From Phycisphaerales bacterium (GTDB lineage Bacteria > Planctomycetota > Phycisphaerae > UBA1845 > Fen-1342), in NCBI GenBank assembly GCA_016716475.1, contig JADJWG010000004.1:186001-250000 (forward strand): a stretch of DNA of 64,000 nucleotides. Direction: 5' to 3'. A program made the position numbers and the translations under genes. Numbering within the stretch: position 1 is the stretch's first letter; every line of letters begins with the position of its first letter. The notes under the pieces are model-generated. The model saw only the letters and a program-made list of their open reading frames with translations. It was not told the origin of the DNA and did no database searches. This document shows, piece by piece, positions 1-6,838 of the stretch.

Positions 1-186
1 GGCCACATCCGCCACGACCGGCTCGCACGTTCCGCCCGCGGCCCGCACCGCGGCCGCGGCCGTCCGTAGATCCGACTCGGTGCGACCCGAGATCACGACG
101 CGATCGCCGGCCGCTGCGAACTGCTCCGCTGCGGCCAGGCCGATGCCACGACTGCCCCCGGTGATGACCACGACGCGCTGTGCCAT
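1..186 (-). CDS. SDR-family oxidoreductase, N-terminal part only
   Basis: The window opens inside this gene; only the first 62 codons are present and the rest lies beyond the left edge. The N-terminus carries the short-chain dehydrogenase nucleotide-binding signature TGGSRGIG at residues 9-16, followed by an SGRTESDL stretch typical of the NADP-binding part of a Rossmann fold. A GAAGGAG ribosome site sits about 10 nt before the ATG, and a TATCAT box lies at 225-230 on the minus strand. An NAD(P)-dependent reductase or dehydrogenase is likely; the substrate cannot be read from this fragment because the catalytic YxxxK is off-window. Confidence 0.85.
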   Translation of the reverse strand, partial: MAQRVVVITGGSRGIGLAAAEQFAAAGDRVVISGRTESDLRTAAAAVRAAGGTCEPVVADVA

Positions 187-254
187 ACGCTGCACTCCTT
201 CTGCCGCCCCGTGTCGAATGCCGAATGATAGCCGGATCCTTTGGCCAGCCGGCG

Positions 255-1061
255 TCAGAGGGGGGTGCTCCGCAAATCGACGCCCTGCTCGTCGGTCCAG
301 GTGCGGTGTTCACGGTTCGGATCAATCTGAAGGTAACGCGAAAGCCACGCTGTTCCGAGGTAGAACGGCACGGTGTCGGCCAGGGCGGCGACCATCTTGA
401 AGACGTAGCCCGAGCCGATGAAGACCAGCAATTGCGGCCAGAGGTCGCGATCGGCATCGATCGGCAGGCCGCGCGCGTAGAAGTGCGTGATCAGAATCAC
501 CGCCACGGTGTCGACGAACTGGCTCGCGAGCGTAGAGCCGTTGTTGCGGAGCCAGAGGTGCTTACCCTTGGTCAGCCGCTTCCAGAAATGAAAGAGGTAG
601 ACGTCACACAACTGGGCGGCGAGGTAAGCCAGCATCGACGCGACGACGGCGCCGAAGGCGAGCTGTCGCACGACGAAGAAAGCGTAGCCGTGTGTGTCCG
701 GCGTGGGGAGACCGTCGGGGCCGAGCGAGGGTGGGTTCAGCACCCCCCCGAGCCACACGATGAACAGCACCCACAGGTTCAGGACCAGGCCGACCATGAC
801 CACGAAGTTCGCGCGTTTTCGGCCGTAGAACTCGCTGATGAAGTCCGTGCAGAGGAAGGTAACGGGGTAGGGCAGCACGCCGACCGCGAGCAGGAAGGGG
901 ATCTGCAGGCCGCCGATGGTGAAGGATAGGTCGATGAAGCGCGTGACGCCGAGGATGTTCAGCATCGCCAGCGTCCCGAGGAAGATGCCCGCCAGCAGCA
1001 GGAAGACCCGCTCGCGGCGTTCGTGCAGCTTTGCATCGACATAGTCGTATGGCAAACTCAT
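255..1061 (-). CDS. Queuosine precursor transporter (YhhQ/VUT family)
   Basis: Inner-membrane protein of 268 aa with about six hydrophobic helices. The segment VTFLCTDFISEFYGRKRA (about residues 67-84) is the family hallmark of YhhQ/VUT proteins, which import the 7-deazaguanine precursors preQ0 or preQ1 for tRNA queuosine synthesis. A second conserved patch is around NNGSTLASQFVDT in the middle of the protein. The start ATG at 1061 has AGGAAAGGTG just upstream. It is divergent from the QueD-like gene at 1131, and queA lies elsewhere in the window, so the queuosine assignment is supported by context. Whether preQ0, preQ1 or a later base is taken up cannot be told. Confidence 0.88.
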   Translation of the reverse strand: MSLPYDYVDAKLHERRERVFLLLAGIFLGTLAMLNILGVTRFIDLSFTIGGLQIPFLLAVGVLPYPVTFLCTDFISEFYGRKRANFVVMVGLVLNLWVLFIVWLGGVLNPPSLGPDGLPTPDTHGYAFFVVRQLAFGAVVASMLAYLAAQLCDVYLFHFWKRLTKGKHLWLRNNGSTLASQFVDTVAVILITHFYARGLPIDADRDLWPQLLVFIGSGYVFKMVAALADTVPFYLGTAWLSRYLQIDPNREHRTWTDEQGVDLRSTPL

Positions 1062-1116
1062 CCGCGTTCACCTTTCCTGCCGTGTGCCGGCCGGCCATGC
1101 TGCGGCCTGCCGCGTC

Positions 1117-1122
1117 TACAAT
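1117..1122 (+). promoter_or_regulatory. -10-like TACAAT directly before the QueD-like start
   Basis: TACAAT lies only 8 nt before the ATG at 1131, so initiation at the usual distance would put the first transcribed base at or next to the start codon. There is no Shine-Dalgarno sequence between them. No good -35 is seen. The near-leaderless geometry recurs at 38988, 40188, 52625 and 62621. Confidence 0.45.
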
Positions 1123-1130
1123 CCGGCATC

Positions 1131-1934
1131 ATGATTCGTCTGACCCGGGAAATCCGCTTCGCCGTGGACCGCGACTGGGCGGGGCATGTCGAATTCTCGC
1201 GCCCCGTCACCAACTCGTGGGGCGGCTGGCCGAGCGCCGTAGGGCTCGTGCCCTATCTCAAACTCCGCGCCACGGTGTCCGGCGAGCCGGACCCGGTGAC
1301 GGGTTACCTCTGCAATATCGCGATCCTCGATGCCCTGCTTCGTCGCCACGCGATCCCGACTGCGGCCGAAGCGCTTCAGCAGCACGGCTGGCGCCTCACG
1401 GCGGAGCGGCTGCTGCAACGCGTCTGGCCACCGGTCGTGGCGAGTCTGCCACCGCGCACGCGGCTGGAGCAGCTCACTCTGCTGGCAACACCCACGCTGT
1501 GCTACGTGATCCTTCGGGAGATGCCCACCATGGTCCTGCTCACGCAGCAATTCGAGTTTTCCGCCGCGCACCGCCTGCACTGTGTGCAACTCTCCGTTGA
1601 GGAAAACCGGGCCACCTTCGGTAAATGCAACAACCCGAATGGACACGGGCATAACTATATGCTCGAAGTTACCGTGGCGGCGGAACCGGACACCCGCGGG
1701 GTCGTGCTACCCCTGCCGCAGTTCGAGCAGCTTGTGAAAACCCGGGTCGTGGACCGGCTCGATCACAAGCACCTGAACGCTGATACGGAGGAGTTCCGCG
1801 ACGTGAACCCCAGTGTGGAGAACATCGCCCGGGTGATCTGGGGGCTGCTGGCGGGGCAGGTTGGTCCGGCGCGGCTGCACAATGTGCGGGTGTATGAAAC
1901 GCCTAAGACCTGGGCGGATTATGCCGGCGACTGA
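1131..1934 (+). CDS. Tandem-domain 6-pyruvoyl-tetrahydropterin synthase / QueD-like protein
   Basis: A 267-aa protein about twice the length of bacterial QueD. The C-terminal half (from about residue 138) is a full PTPS/QueD domain: zinc-ligand His147 in SAAHRLH, candidate catalytic Cys166 in GKCNNPN, HGHNY with His172 and His174, LDHKHLN and a late VRVYET. The N-terminal half (about 1-130) has a similar beginning but no His triad and looks like a non-catalytic copy. QueD makes 6-carboxy-tetrahydropterin on the way to preQ0. The neighbouring precursor transporter and the queA at 44501 favour a queuosine role over pterin biosynthesis. An internal ATG at 1530 would give a normal-length QueD, but the frame is open throughout. 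Confidence 0.8.
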   Translation: MIRLTREIRFAVDRDWAGHVEFSRPVTNSWGGWPSAVGLVPYLKLRATVSGEPDPVTGYLCNIAILDALLRRHAIPTAAEALQQHGWRLTAERLLQRVWPPVVASLPPRTRLEQLTLLATPTLCYVILREMPTMVLLTQQFEFSAAHRLHCVQLSVEENRATFGKCNNPNGHGHNYMLEVTVAAEPDTRGVVLPLPQFEQLVKTRVVDRLDHKHLNADTEEFRDVNPSVENIARVIWGLLAGQVGPARLHNVRVYETPKTWADYAGD

Positions 1935-2583
1935 GCCCATTCCCCATTCCCCGGGACGACCCGCGCGGGTGGGCGCGCCCCCGGCATGCTGTCGCACGAT
2001 CGCGCTGCTCTTCCCGCTTCTAACCACCGGCTGCGCCATGCAGATTGCACCGCCGATCGCGGTTGTCGATCCGCAGACCGTCTTCATTGCTGATTACGGG
2101 TACCACTCCAGTCTCCTCCTGCCGCGGCCGGAGGGCGGCCTGGTGGAATACGCCTTTGGAGAGTGGGCGTGGTTCGCGGAGGGGCAGACGCAGGGGCACC
2201 GGGCTGTTGGTCTCGCGTTCGTTGCGTCGGATGGCACACTCGGCCGGCGGGAGTATCCCGCCCCGGCAACGACGGAGCAGTTGCACCGCTGGCTGCCGGT
2301 GGAGGCGCTTCATCCCGTGACGGTCGAACGCGAACGGGCCGCAGCACTCCGCGACCGGCTCGATGCCGAGTTCGAAACCGGCCGAGCGGTGCGCGAGCAT
2401 CACAACCACGCTCATCGGTTGTGGTTTGTGCCCGCGGCGCGGAACTACCACGGCACGTTCTACAACTGCAATACGGCCATCGCAGAATGGCTGGAGGAAC
2501 TCGGCTGCCGGGTGACTGGGGCGCGGGCGTTCTCCGCGTTCGAGTGGGTCGAGCCGTCGCAGCGACGGCACGGCCGCACCTAG
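1921..2583 (+). CDS. Putative lipoprotein, DUF2459-like
   Basis: The ATG at 1921 overlaps the end of the QueD-like gene by 14 bp, suggesting translational coupling; an earlier in-frame ATG at 1861 would lie deep inside that gene. The N-terminus has a hydrophobic stretch ending in a lipobox-like LLTTGC near residue 38, so export and lipidation are likely, although the leader is long. Downstream, YHSSLLLP, a VEYAFGEWAWF segment and TFYNCNT resemble the DUF2459/TIGR02117 family, for which I know no established biochemical function. 220 aa. The family assignment is tentative and rests on these short motifs. Confidence 0.5.
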   Translation: MPATEPIPHSPGRPARVGAPPACCRTIALLFPLLTTGCAMQIAPPIAVVDPQTVFIADYGYHSSLLLPRPEGGLVEYAFGEWAWFAEGQTQGHRAVGLAFVASDGTLGRREYPAPATTEQLHRWLPVEALHPVTVERERAAALRDRLDAEFETGRAVREHHNHAHRLWFVPAARNYHGTFYNCNTAIAEWLEELGCRVTGARAFSAFEWVEPSQRRHGRT

Positions 2584-3443
2584 CTACGAGCCGGGGTCAC
2601 CGCGAACCAGTCGTCCCGGGGCGTCACGGTGAAGAATGCATGGTCCGGATCATGGCCGAGCGCGAGCAGCGCATCGTGTTCGACCACCCAGCGCAGCAGG
2701 GCACCTTTCGCCGCCCGGTTCTCCAGCGGAAAAAGGTCGTAGGCCATGTTGTAGGGCGCCCCGATGTGATGCCGAGTCGGCAGGACATCCCCCGCGAACA
2801 CCAGCGGCCGCCGGCCGGCCAGGATGATCGAGGTGTGCCCGCGTGTATGTCCGGGCGTGGGCCGGGCGGTGATCCCGGGCAGGATTTCACCCGCCTCCGC
2901 ATGCAATTCCCACGCGCCGGCCGCAGTGAGCGGGTCCAGATTCTCGGCGCGGTAGGTCGTCCGCATCACGGCGACGGCCCGGGTTGCATCATCGTACTCC
3001 TGCCGGCTGACATGCACGCGCGCGTGGGGCAGCGTCGGTACCGGCCGATCGTCTTCCAGGTGCGTGAGTCCGCCGGCGTGGTCGAAGTGCAGGTGGGTCA
3101 GGACCACATCGGTGATGGTGGCCGGGTCGATGCCGTGGCGGGCCAGCGCCGGCAGCAGGGCGCTCTCCGGCTCGAACGCGAAGATCTGCGGCTCCTTGCC
3201 GGTGTACTTGTCGCCGTGCCCGGCCTCGATCAGCACGCGGCGATCGGAGCCCGGCCAGTCGACGAGCAGGCAGTTGCAGGCCAGCGCGATCCGGTTCTGC
3301 TCGTCCGGCGGCGAGAGGCGGCTCCAGAGCGGTTTCGGAATGATGCCGAACATGGCGCCGCCGTCGAGACGAAACCGGCCCGCCTGGAGAAGTTGCACGC
3401 GGCAGCCGCCTAGGTCGATGGTTGTAGGCGCGGGGGTCGACAT
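2580..3443 (-). CDS. MBL-fold metallo-hydrolase
   Basis: A 287-aa soluble metallo-beta-lactamase-fold hydrolase. The metal-binding motif HLHFDH is at residues 117-122, with further ligands in PGHTRGHT, FAGD and a late ALGHDPDH. The arrangement is that of the lactonase/glyoxalase-like subgroup rather than beta-lactamases, but no substrate can be named. I chose ATG 3443 because longer in-frame extensions run over the promoter of the divergent GH4 gene; a TACACT box lies about 40 nt upstream of this start. Its stop overlaps the end of the convergent lipoprotein gene by 4 bp. Confidence 0.85.
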   Translation of the reverse strand: MSTPAPTTIDLGGCRVQLLQAGRFRLDGGAMFGIIPKPLWSRLSPPDEQNRIALACNCLLVDWPGSDRRVLIEAGHGDKYTGKEPQIFAFEPESALLPALARHGIDPATITDVVLTHLHFDHAGGLTHLEDDRPVPTLPHARVHVSRQEYDDATRAVAVMRTTYRAENLDPLTAAGAWELHAEAGEILPGITARPTPGHTRGHTSIILAGRRPLVFAGDVLPTRHHIGAPYNMAYDLFPLENRAAKGALLRWVVEHDALLALGHDPDHAFFTVTPRDDWFAVTPARS

Positions 3444-3546
3444 GCGGGGTCTCGCGTCAGGGAACGGAATCGACCGGGTGGAGTGTAGCGAACGGGTGGC
3501 ATGATCGGAAGGTTCACGCGGACCGGTGTGGACGCTGTGCTTCGCG

Positions 3547-3552
3547 TATAAT
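3547..3552 (+). promoter_or_regulatory. -10 box TATAAT upstream of the GH4 gene
   Basis: A perfect TATAAT sits about 40 nt before the ATG at 3594. No convincing -35 is seen at the normal distance. A GGAG lies about 13 nt before the start codon. Confidence 0.5.
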
Positions 3553-3593
3553 GCCGCCCTTGTCCCCGGAGAACCCCAACGGAGCGGCCGGCG

Positions 3594-4901
3594 ATGCCCA
3601 ATGTCTGTTTTCTCGGTGCAGGGAGCTTCTTCACGACACATCTCGCGACGGACGTCATGCAGGTCGAACGGATCGGCGGCGGTGAGTTCCGGCTCGTCGA
3701 CATCGACGCCGCGCGACTCGAGTTGTGCCACGGCGTCGTGCGGGAAATTGCCCGGCGTGTCGGCGGCGACCGCTGGCAGGTGACGGCCACCACCGATCGT
3801 CGGCAGGCGCTGGCCGGTGCTGATTACGTGATCAACTGCATTGAGGTGGCGGGTATCGACACGGTGCGGCTCGACAACGACATCCCGCTGAAATACGGCA
3901 TTTCACAGTGCATCGGAGACACGATCGGACCGGGTGGGCTGATGAAGGCGCTCCGCACCGGCCCGGTCTGGCTGGATGTGCTCCAGGATTGCGAGGAGCT
4001 TTGCTCGAACGCCTGGGTGCTCAACTATACGAACCCGATGAGCATTCTGTGTCTGCTCGCCCAGCGCTTCACCACGCTCCCGGTGGTAGGACTGTGCCAT
4101 TCCGTGCAGGGTAGTAGCCGGCAGCTCGCTGAATATGCGGACGTATCCTACGCCGAGCTCGATTGGGCCTGTGCGGGCATCAATCATCTGTCGTGGTTCA
4201 CACGGTTGAGGCACCGCGGGTCCGATCTATACCCGACCCTGTTGCAACGCATCGCCGAGCGGCCGGAGATCTACGAGAAGGACCCGGTGCGTTTCGACAT
4301 GCTGCGCCACTTCGGGGCGTTCGTGACCGAATCGAGCGGGCATTTCTCGGAGTACGCCCCGTATTATCGGAAGCGCCCGGAGCTGATCCGGGAGTACTGC
4401 CGTGAGAAGTACCTCGGGCAGGAGAGCTTTTACGCCGATCACTGGCCGCAGTGGCGGCAGGACAGTGACGATTTCCGGCGACGCGTACTCGCGGGCACAC
4501 AGGAGCTGAAACTCGAGCGCAGTCCGGAATATGCGTCGTACATCATCGAAGCGCGTGAAACGAACGCGCCGACCGTGATCCATGGCAACGTTGCCAATGA
4601 CGGTCTGATCGACAACCTGCCGCAGAGCGGGTGTGTCGAGGTCGCCTGCCTCGTCGATCGCACGGGCATCCACCCCACGCACTTTGGCCCGTTGCCACCC
4701 CAATTGGCGGCGCTCTGTGCCTCCAACATGGCCATGTTTGAGCTGGCCGCGCTGGCCATCCTCGAACAGAGCCGCGAAGCCGCCGTCCATGCCCTGTTGC
4801 TGGATCCGCTGTCGGCTGCGGTGTGCAGCCCGGCGGAGATTCGGGCCCTGGCGGACGAGCTGTTTGCGGCGCAAGCACACTACCTGCCGGACTTGCGCTA
4901 G
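3594..4901 (+). CDS. Glycoside hydrolase family 4 (alpha-glucosidase/alpha-galactosidase type)
   Basis: A 435-aa GH4 enzyme. This family cleaves glycosides by an NAD- and Mn-dependent oxidation/elimination route instead of classical acid hydrolysis. Visible features are the N-terminal Rossmann loop FLGAGSFFT, NYTNPM around residue 144, Cys168-His169 in GLCHSVQG and Asn197-His198 in GINHLSWF, the usual metal and cofactor positions. Length is normal for the family (about 430-480). The Cys-His pair and GINH motif fit the alpha-glycosidase subgroup (AglA/MelA-like) better than 6-phospho-alpha-glucosidases, but specificity is inference. It stands alone, not in a sugar operon. Confidence 0.9.
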   Translation: MPNVCFLGAGSFFTTHLATDVMQVERIGGGEFRLVDIDAARLELCHGVVREIARRVGGDRWQVTATTDRRQALAGADYVINCIEVAGIDTVRLDNDIPLKYGISQCIGDTIGPGGLMKALRTGPVWLDVLQDCEELCSNAWVLNYTNPMSILCLLAQRFTTLPVVGLCHSVQGSSRQLAEYADVSYAELDWACAGINHLSWFTRLRHRGSDLYPTLLQRIAERPEIYEKDPVRFDMLRHFGAFVTESSGHFSEYAPYYRKRPELIREYCREKYLGQESFYADHWPQWRQDSDDFRRRVLAGTQELKLERSPEYASYIIEARETNAPTVIHGNVANDGLIDNLPQSGCVEVACLVDRTGIHPTHFGPLPPQLAALCASNMAMFELAALAILEQSREAAVHALLLDPLSAAVCSPAEIRALADELFAAQAHYLPDLR

Positions 4902-4911
4902 TGCGAAGCTG

Positions 4912-4940
4912 TTTGCATGGACCCGGTCGGCAGGTATAAT
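4912..4940 (+). promoter_or_regulatory. Sigma-70-like promoter, TTTGCA-N17-TATAAT
   Basis: TTTGCA (4912-4917) and TATAAT (4935-4940) are separated by exactly 17 bp, the clearest housekeeping-type promoter in the window. It begins just after the GH4 stop and points toward the Rrf2-type gene 270 bp downstream. Confidence 0.65.
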
Positions 4941-4990
4941 GCCCATGTAAGTCGCGGCGCGAGCCGAACGACGGTGGCCCGCCCCACGCT

Positions 4991-5139
4991 GGGGGGCTCA
5001 GGTTGGTCATTCCCGCGGACGCATGGTCGAGAGAAGCAAGACGAGCAACGGTCGCAGTGGTTGGACCTTGGGTGTGATCGGACCGTGCGATGTGTCCGTG
5101 TAGCGCACTGCCGTCGGCCTGTCGTCCCGTGCTGGGCCC
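4991..5139 (+). ncRNA. Possible structured RNA or 5' leader
   Basis: The segment begins GGGGGGCTCAG and ends with a stretch that pairs with it (4994-5001 with 5132-5139, 8 bp including one G-T). The first ~28 nt resemble the 5' strand of bacterial SRP RNA, but the invariant GGAAGGAAGCA core of SRP RNA is absent, so this is not a recognisable 4.5S RNA. The strong promoter upstream makes transcription plausible. Function unknown. Confidence 0.25.
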
Positions 5140-5211
5140 GCAGGACCATGCGTCTCGAATGATTGTTCAAGCTCAGCAGTTCAGAAGTTACGCGCATTGA
5201 TGAGGTGATCC

Positions 5212-5622
5212 ATGCGTTTAGGACGTGCGGCAACCTACGCCGTTCTCGCTACAACCCATCTGGCTCTCCGTAATCGTGAGACGCCAGTCCAGGGCCGTGA
5301 CATCGCCGAAGCGTGCGCTGTACCGGCCGGACACCTCCTGAAAATCCTCCAGCAACTCGTCCGGGCGCAGGTGCTGAGCAGTGAACGCGGCCCCGCCGGT
5401 GGCTTTTCCCTGCGTCGCGCTCCCAGCGAGATCACCCTCTTGGAGGTCATCGAAGCGATCGATGGACCGATCAATGGCGATCTGACATTGCGCAATCTTT
5501 CCAACGGCAAGGACGCTGTCCGCTCCAAACTAGAACAGACCTGCCAGGCGGTTGCGGATCACGCGAAGTCGGTCTGGGGATGCATCCGGGTCGCCGACCT
5601 TGCGCGGGAGTCGGCGGCCTGA
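5212..5622 (+). CDS. Rrf2-family transcriptional regulator
   Basis: A 136-aa winged-helix regulator of the Rrf2 family (IscR, NsrR, CymR relatives). The start MRLGRAATYAV, the recognition-helix stretch GHLLKILQQLVRA and the wing GPAGGFSL are all typical. The Fe-S cluster of IscR/NsrR is held by three cysteines close together near residues 90-110. Here the only cysteines are single ones at EACAV, EQTC and WGCI, so the cluster-binding pattern is not present and a cluster-free, CymR-like mode is possible. The ATG has GAGGTG 8 nt upstream and follows a long leader. The downstream EamA gene 24 bp later may be co-transcribed and is a candidate target. Confidence 0.85.
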   Translation: MRLGRAATYAVLATTHLALRNRETPVQGRDIAEACAVPAGHLLKILQQLVRAQVLSSERGPAGGFSLRRAPSEITLLEVIEAIDGPINGDLTLRNLSNGKDAVRSKLEQTCQAVADHAKSVWGCIRVADLARESAA

Positions 5623-5646
5623 CGACGCCCGGAACGGACGGCCGCC

Positions 5647-6567
5647 GTGTCCGCAGCGCCTAACTCAGCAGGATGCACGAGCGGCGCCGAGCGCTGGGGC
5701 GGGACCCTGATCCTGATCGTCTGCGCGACCCTTTGGAGTCTGAACGGGCCGCTCATCAAGCTGCTCGATCGCGAAGCTGTGCCGGCGATTTCCATCGCCT
5801 GCTTCCGGTCCCTGGTCGGGGGGCTCATCCTGCTGCCTTTCGGGCTGCGTTACGCGGCGTCGCTCCGCTCTGTGCCGCTGCGCTGGCCCGTATGGACGGC
5901 CTTCTCGTTTACTTTCATGACGACATCGTTCGTTGCCGCCAACATTCTTGCGCCCGCGGCCACTGCGATTGTCCTCCAGTACACAGCCCCGGTCTGGGTC
6001 TTCCTGTTGTCGCCGCTGCTTGTCGGTGAACGCGCCGGCCGTGCCGAAGGCGGCGCGCTGGCGGTCGCGATGCTCGGCGTCCTGGTGATCTTCGGCGTGG
6101 GCGGCGGAGCGCAGCCCGTCGGGCTCATGCTCGGCCTGTTGAGCGGCCTTGGATTCGGCCTGCTGACCGTCCTCCTGCGCAAGCTGCGCACCGTCCATCC
6201 ACTCACCGTCGCGACCCTGAACGCGCTGGGGTCCGGCCTGGTGCTGCTACCGGCCGTGCTGTGGTGGGGGTCGTTCCAGCTCTCCCCCTTTGCGTGGCTG
6301 CTGGTGGGCGCGCTTGCCGTCGTGCAGTTCACGCTCCCCTACGTGCTCTACTCCTGGGCGCTGCAGAGGGTGGTGGCCCACCGCGCGGCCTTGATCCTGC
6401 TCCTCGAGCCCGTGCTCAACCCCATCTGGACGTACCTGGCGGTGGGTGAGCATGTCCCTCTCGGCACGCTGATGGGGGGGCCGCTCATCGTGCTCAGTGT
6501 CGCCGCCTGGCTCCTGCTCGCCTGGCGCCGCGATCGACAGCGAAGAAACGCAGCGCGACACGGGTAG
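5647..6567 (+). CDS. EamA/DMT-family transporter
   Basis: A 306-aa membrane protein with about ten hydrophobic segments arranged as two five-helix EamA halves. The first half contains CATLWSLNGPLIK and the second ends in EPVLNPIWTYLAVGE, the characteristic EamA repeat motif. Proteins of this superfamily export amino acids or other metabolites; the substrate cannot be read from sequence. The start is a GTG at 5647, 24 bp after the Rrf2-type regulator; no ATG precedes the first helix in this frame. The gene ends about 95 bp before the thiC promoter. Confidence 0.85.
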   Translation: MSAAPNSAGCTSGAERWGGTLILIVCATLWSLNGPLIKLLDREAVPAISIACFRSLVGGLILLPFGLRYAASLRSVPLRWPVWTAFSFTFMTTSFVAANILAPAATAIVLQYTAPVWVFLLSPLLVGERAGRAEGGALAVAMLGVLVIFGVGGGAQPVGLMLGLLSGLGFGLLTVLLRKLRTVHPLTVATLNALGSGLVLLPAVLWWGSFQLSPFAWLLVGALAVVQFTLPYVLYSWALQRVVAHRAALILLLEPVLNPIWTYLAVGEHVPLGTLMGGPLIVLSVAAWLLLAWRRDRQRRNAARHG

Positions 6568-6638
6568 TGAGCGCGCCGCCCTCTGGCGCCACCCCCCCCG
6601 GCGGCCCCCACTCAGCGAGTGCCCCGCTCGTTTCCCGA

Positions 6639-6668
6639 TTACCTCTTCCATCCGGCCGCGCCTACAAT
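6639..6668 (+). promoter_or_regulatory. Promoter of the TPP riboswitch and thiC
   Basis: TACAAT at 6663-6668 with a weak TTACCT at 6639-6644 (18-bp spacing). Initiation about 7 nt downstream would start the transcript within a few bases of the riboswitch 5' end at 6681. Confidence 0.5.
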
Positions 6669-6680
6669 CCCGACATCGTC

Positions 6681-6764
6681 CTAGGGGTGGTCCGCCGCGG
6701 CGGGCCTGAGATCGTCGGCGCGTTCGGCCGACAGACCCTTCGAACCTGATCAGCGTCGGGCCAA
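6681..6764 (+). promoter_or_regulatory. TPP riboswitch (THI box) controlling thiC
   Basis: The conserved THI-box blocks occur in order: AGGGGTGG at 6683-6690, CCTGAGA at about 6705-6711, ACCCTTCGAACCTGAT at 6735-6750 and CAGCGTCGGG at 6751-6760. P2 is an 8-bp helix (GGTCCGCC with GGCGGGCC) and P3 is GTCGGC with GCCGAC. Thiamine pyrophosphate binding would repress thiC. The segment that normally forms the P5 hairpin between CTGAT and GCG is reduced to about three bases, which is unusual. The start codon is 75 nt downstream, behind AGGAAAGGA, so control of translation is plausible. Confidence 0.88.
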
Positions 6765-6838
6765 GCACGTGTCTCGTCTCCGCCGAAGCGCTAGAGTGCG
6801 GGTGCGTTGCCGCCGGCTGCGTAGGAAAGGAACCCGCC

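Larger units (their letters stand above)
4902..5211 (+). other. 310-nt intergenic region holding a promoter and a structured leader
   Basis: No protein gene is seen. A strong promoter (4912-4940) lies at the left end, so the Rrf2-type gene would carry a leader of about 265 nt. Within it, GGGCTCAG (4994-5001) can pair with CTGGGCCC (5132-5139), enclosing about 130 nt. A four-codon upstream frame ATG-CGT-CTC-GAA-TGA lies at 5148-5162. GAGGTG precedes the ATG at 5212. It could be a regulatory leader or a separate small RNA. Confidence 0.45.

Noticed and set aside
1062..1130. preQ1 riboswitch before the queuosine transporter
   Set aside because: The 69-bp gap has no preQ1-I or preQ1-II pattern; only a ribosome site and a -10-like box are visible.
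4991..5020. Resemblance to the 5' strand of SRP (4.5S) RNA
   Set aside because: The invariant GGAAGGAAGCA core is missing, so it cannot be called SRP RNA.
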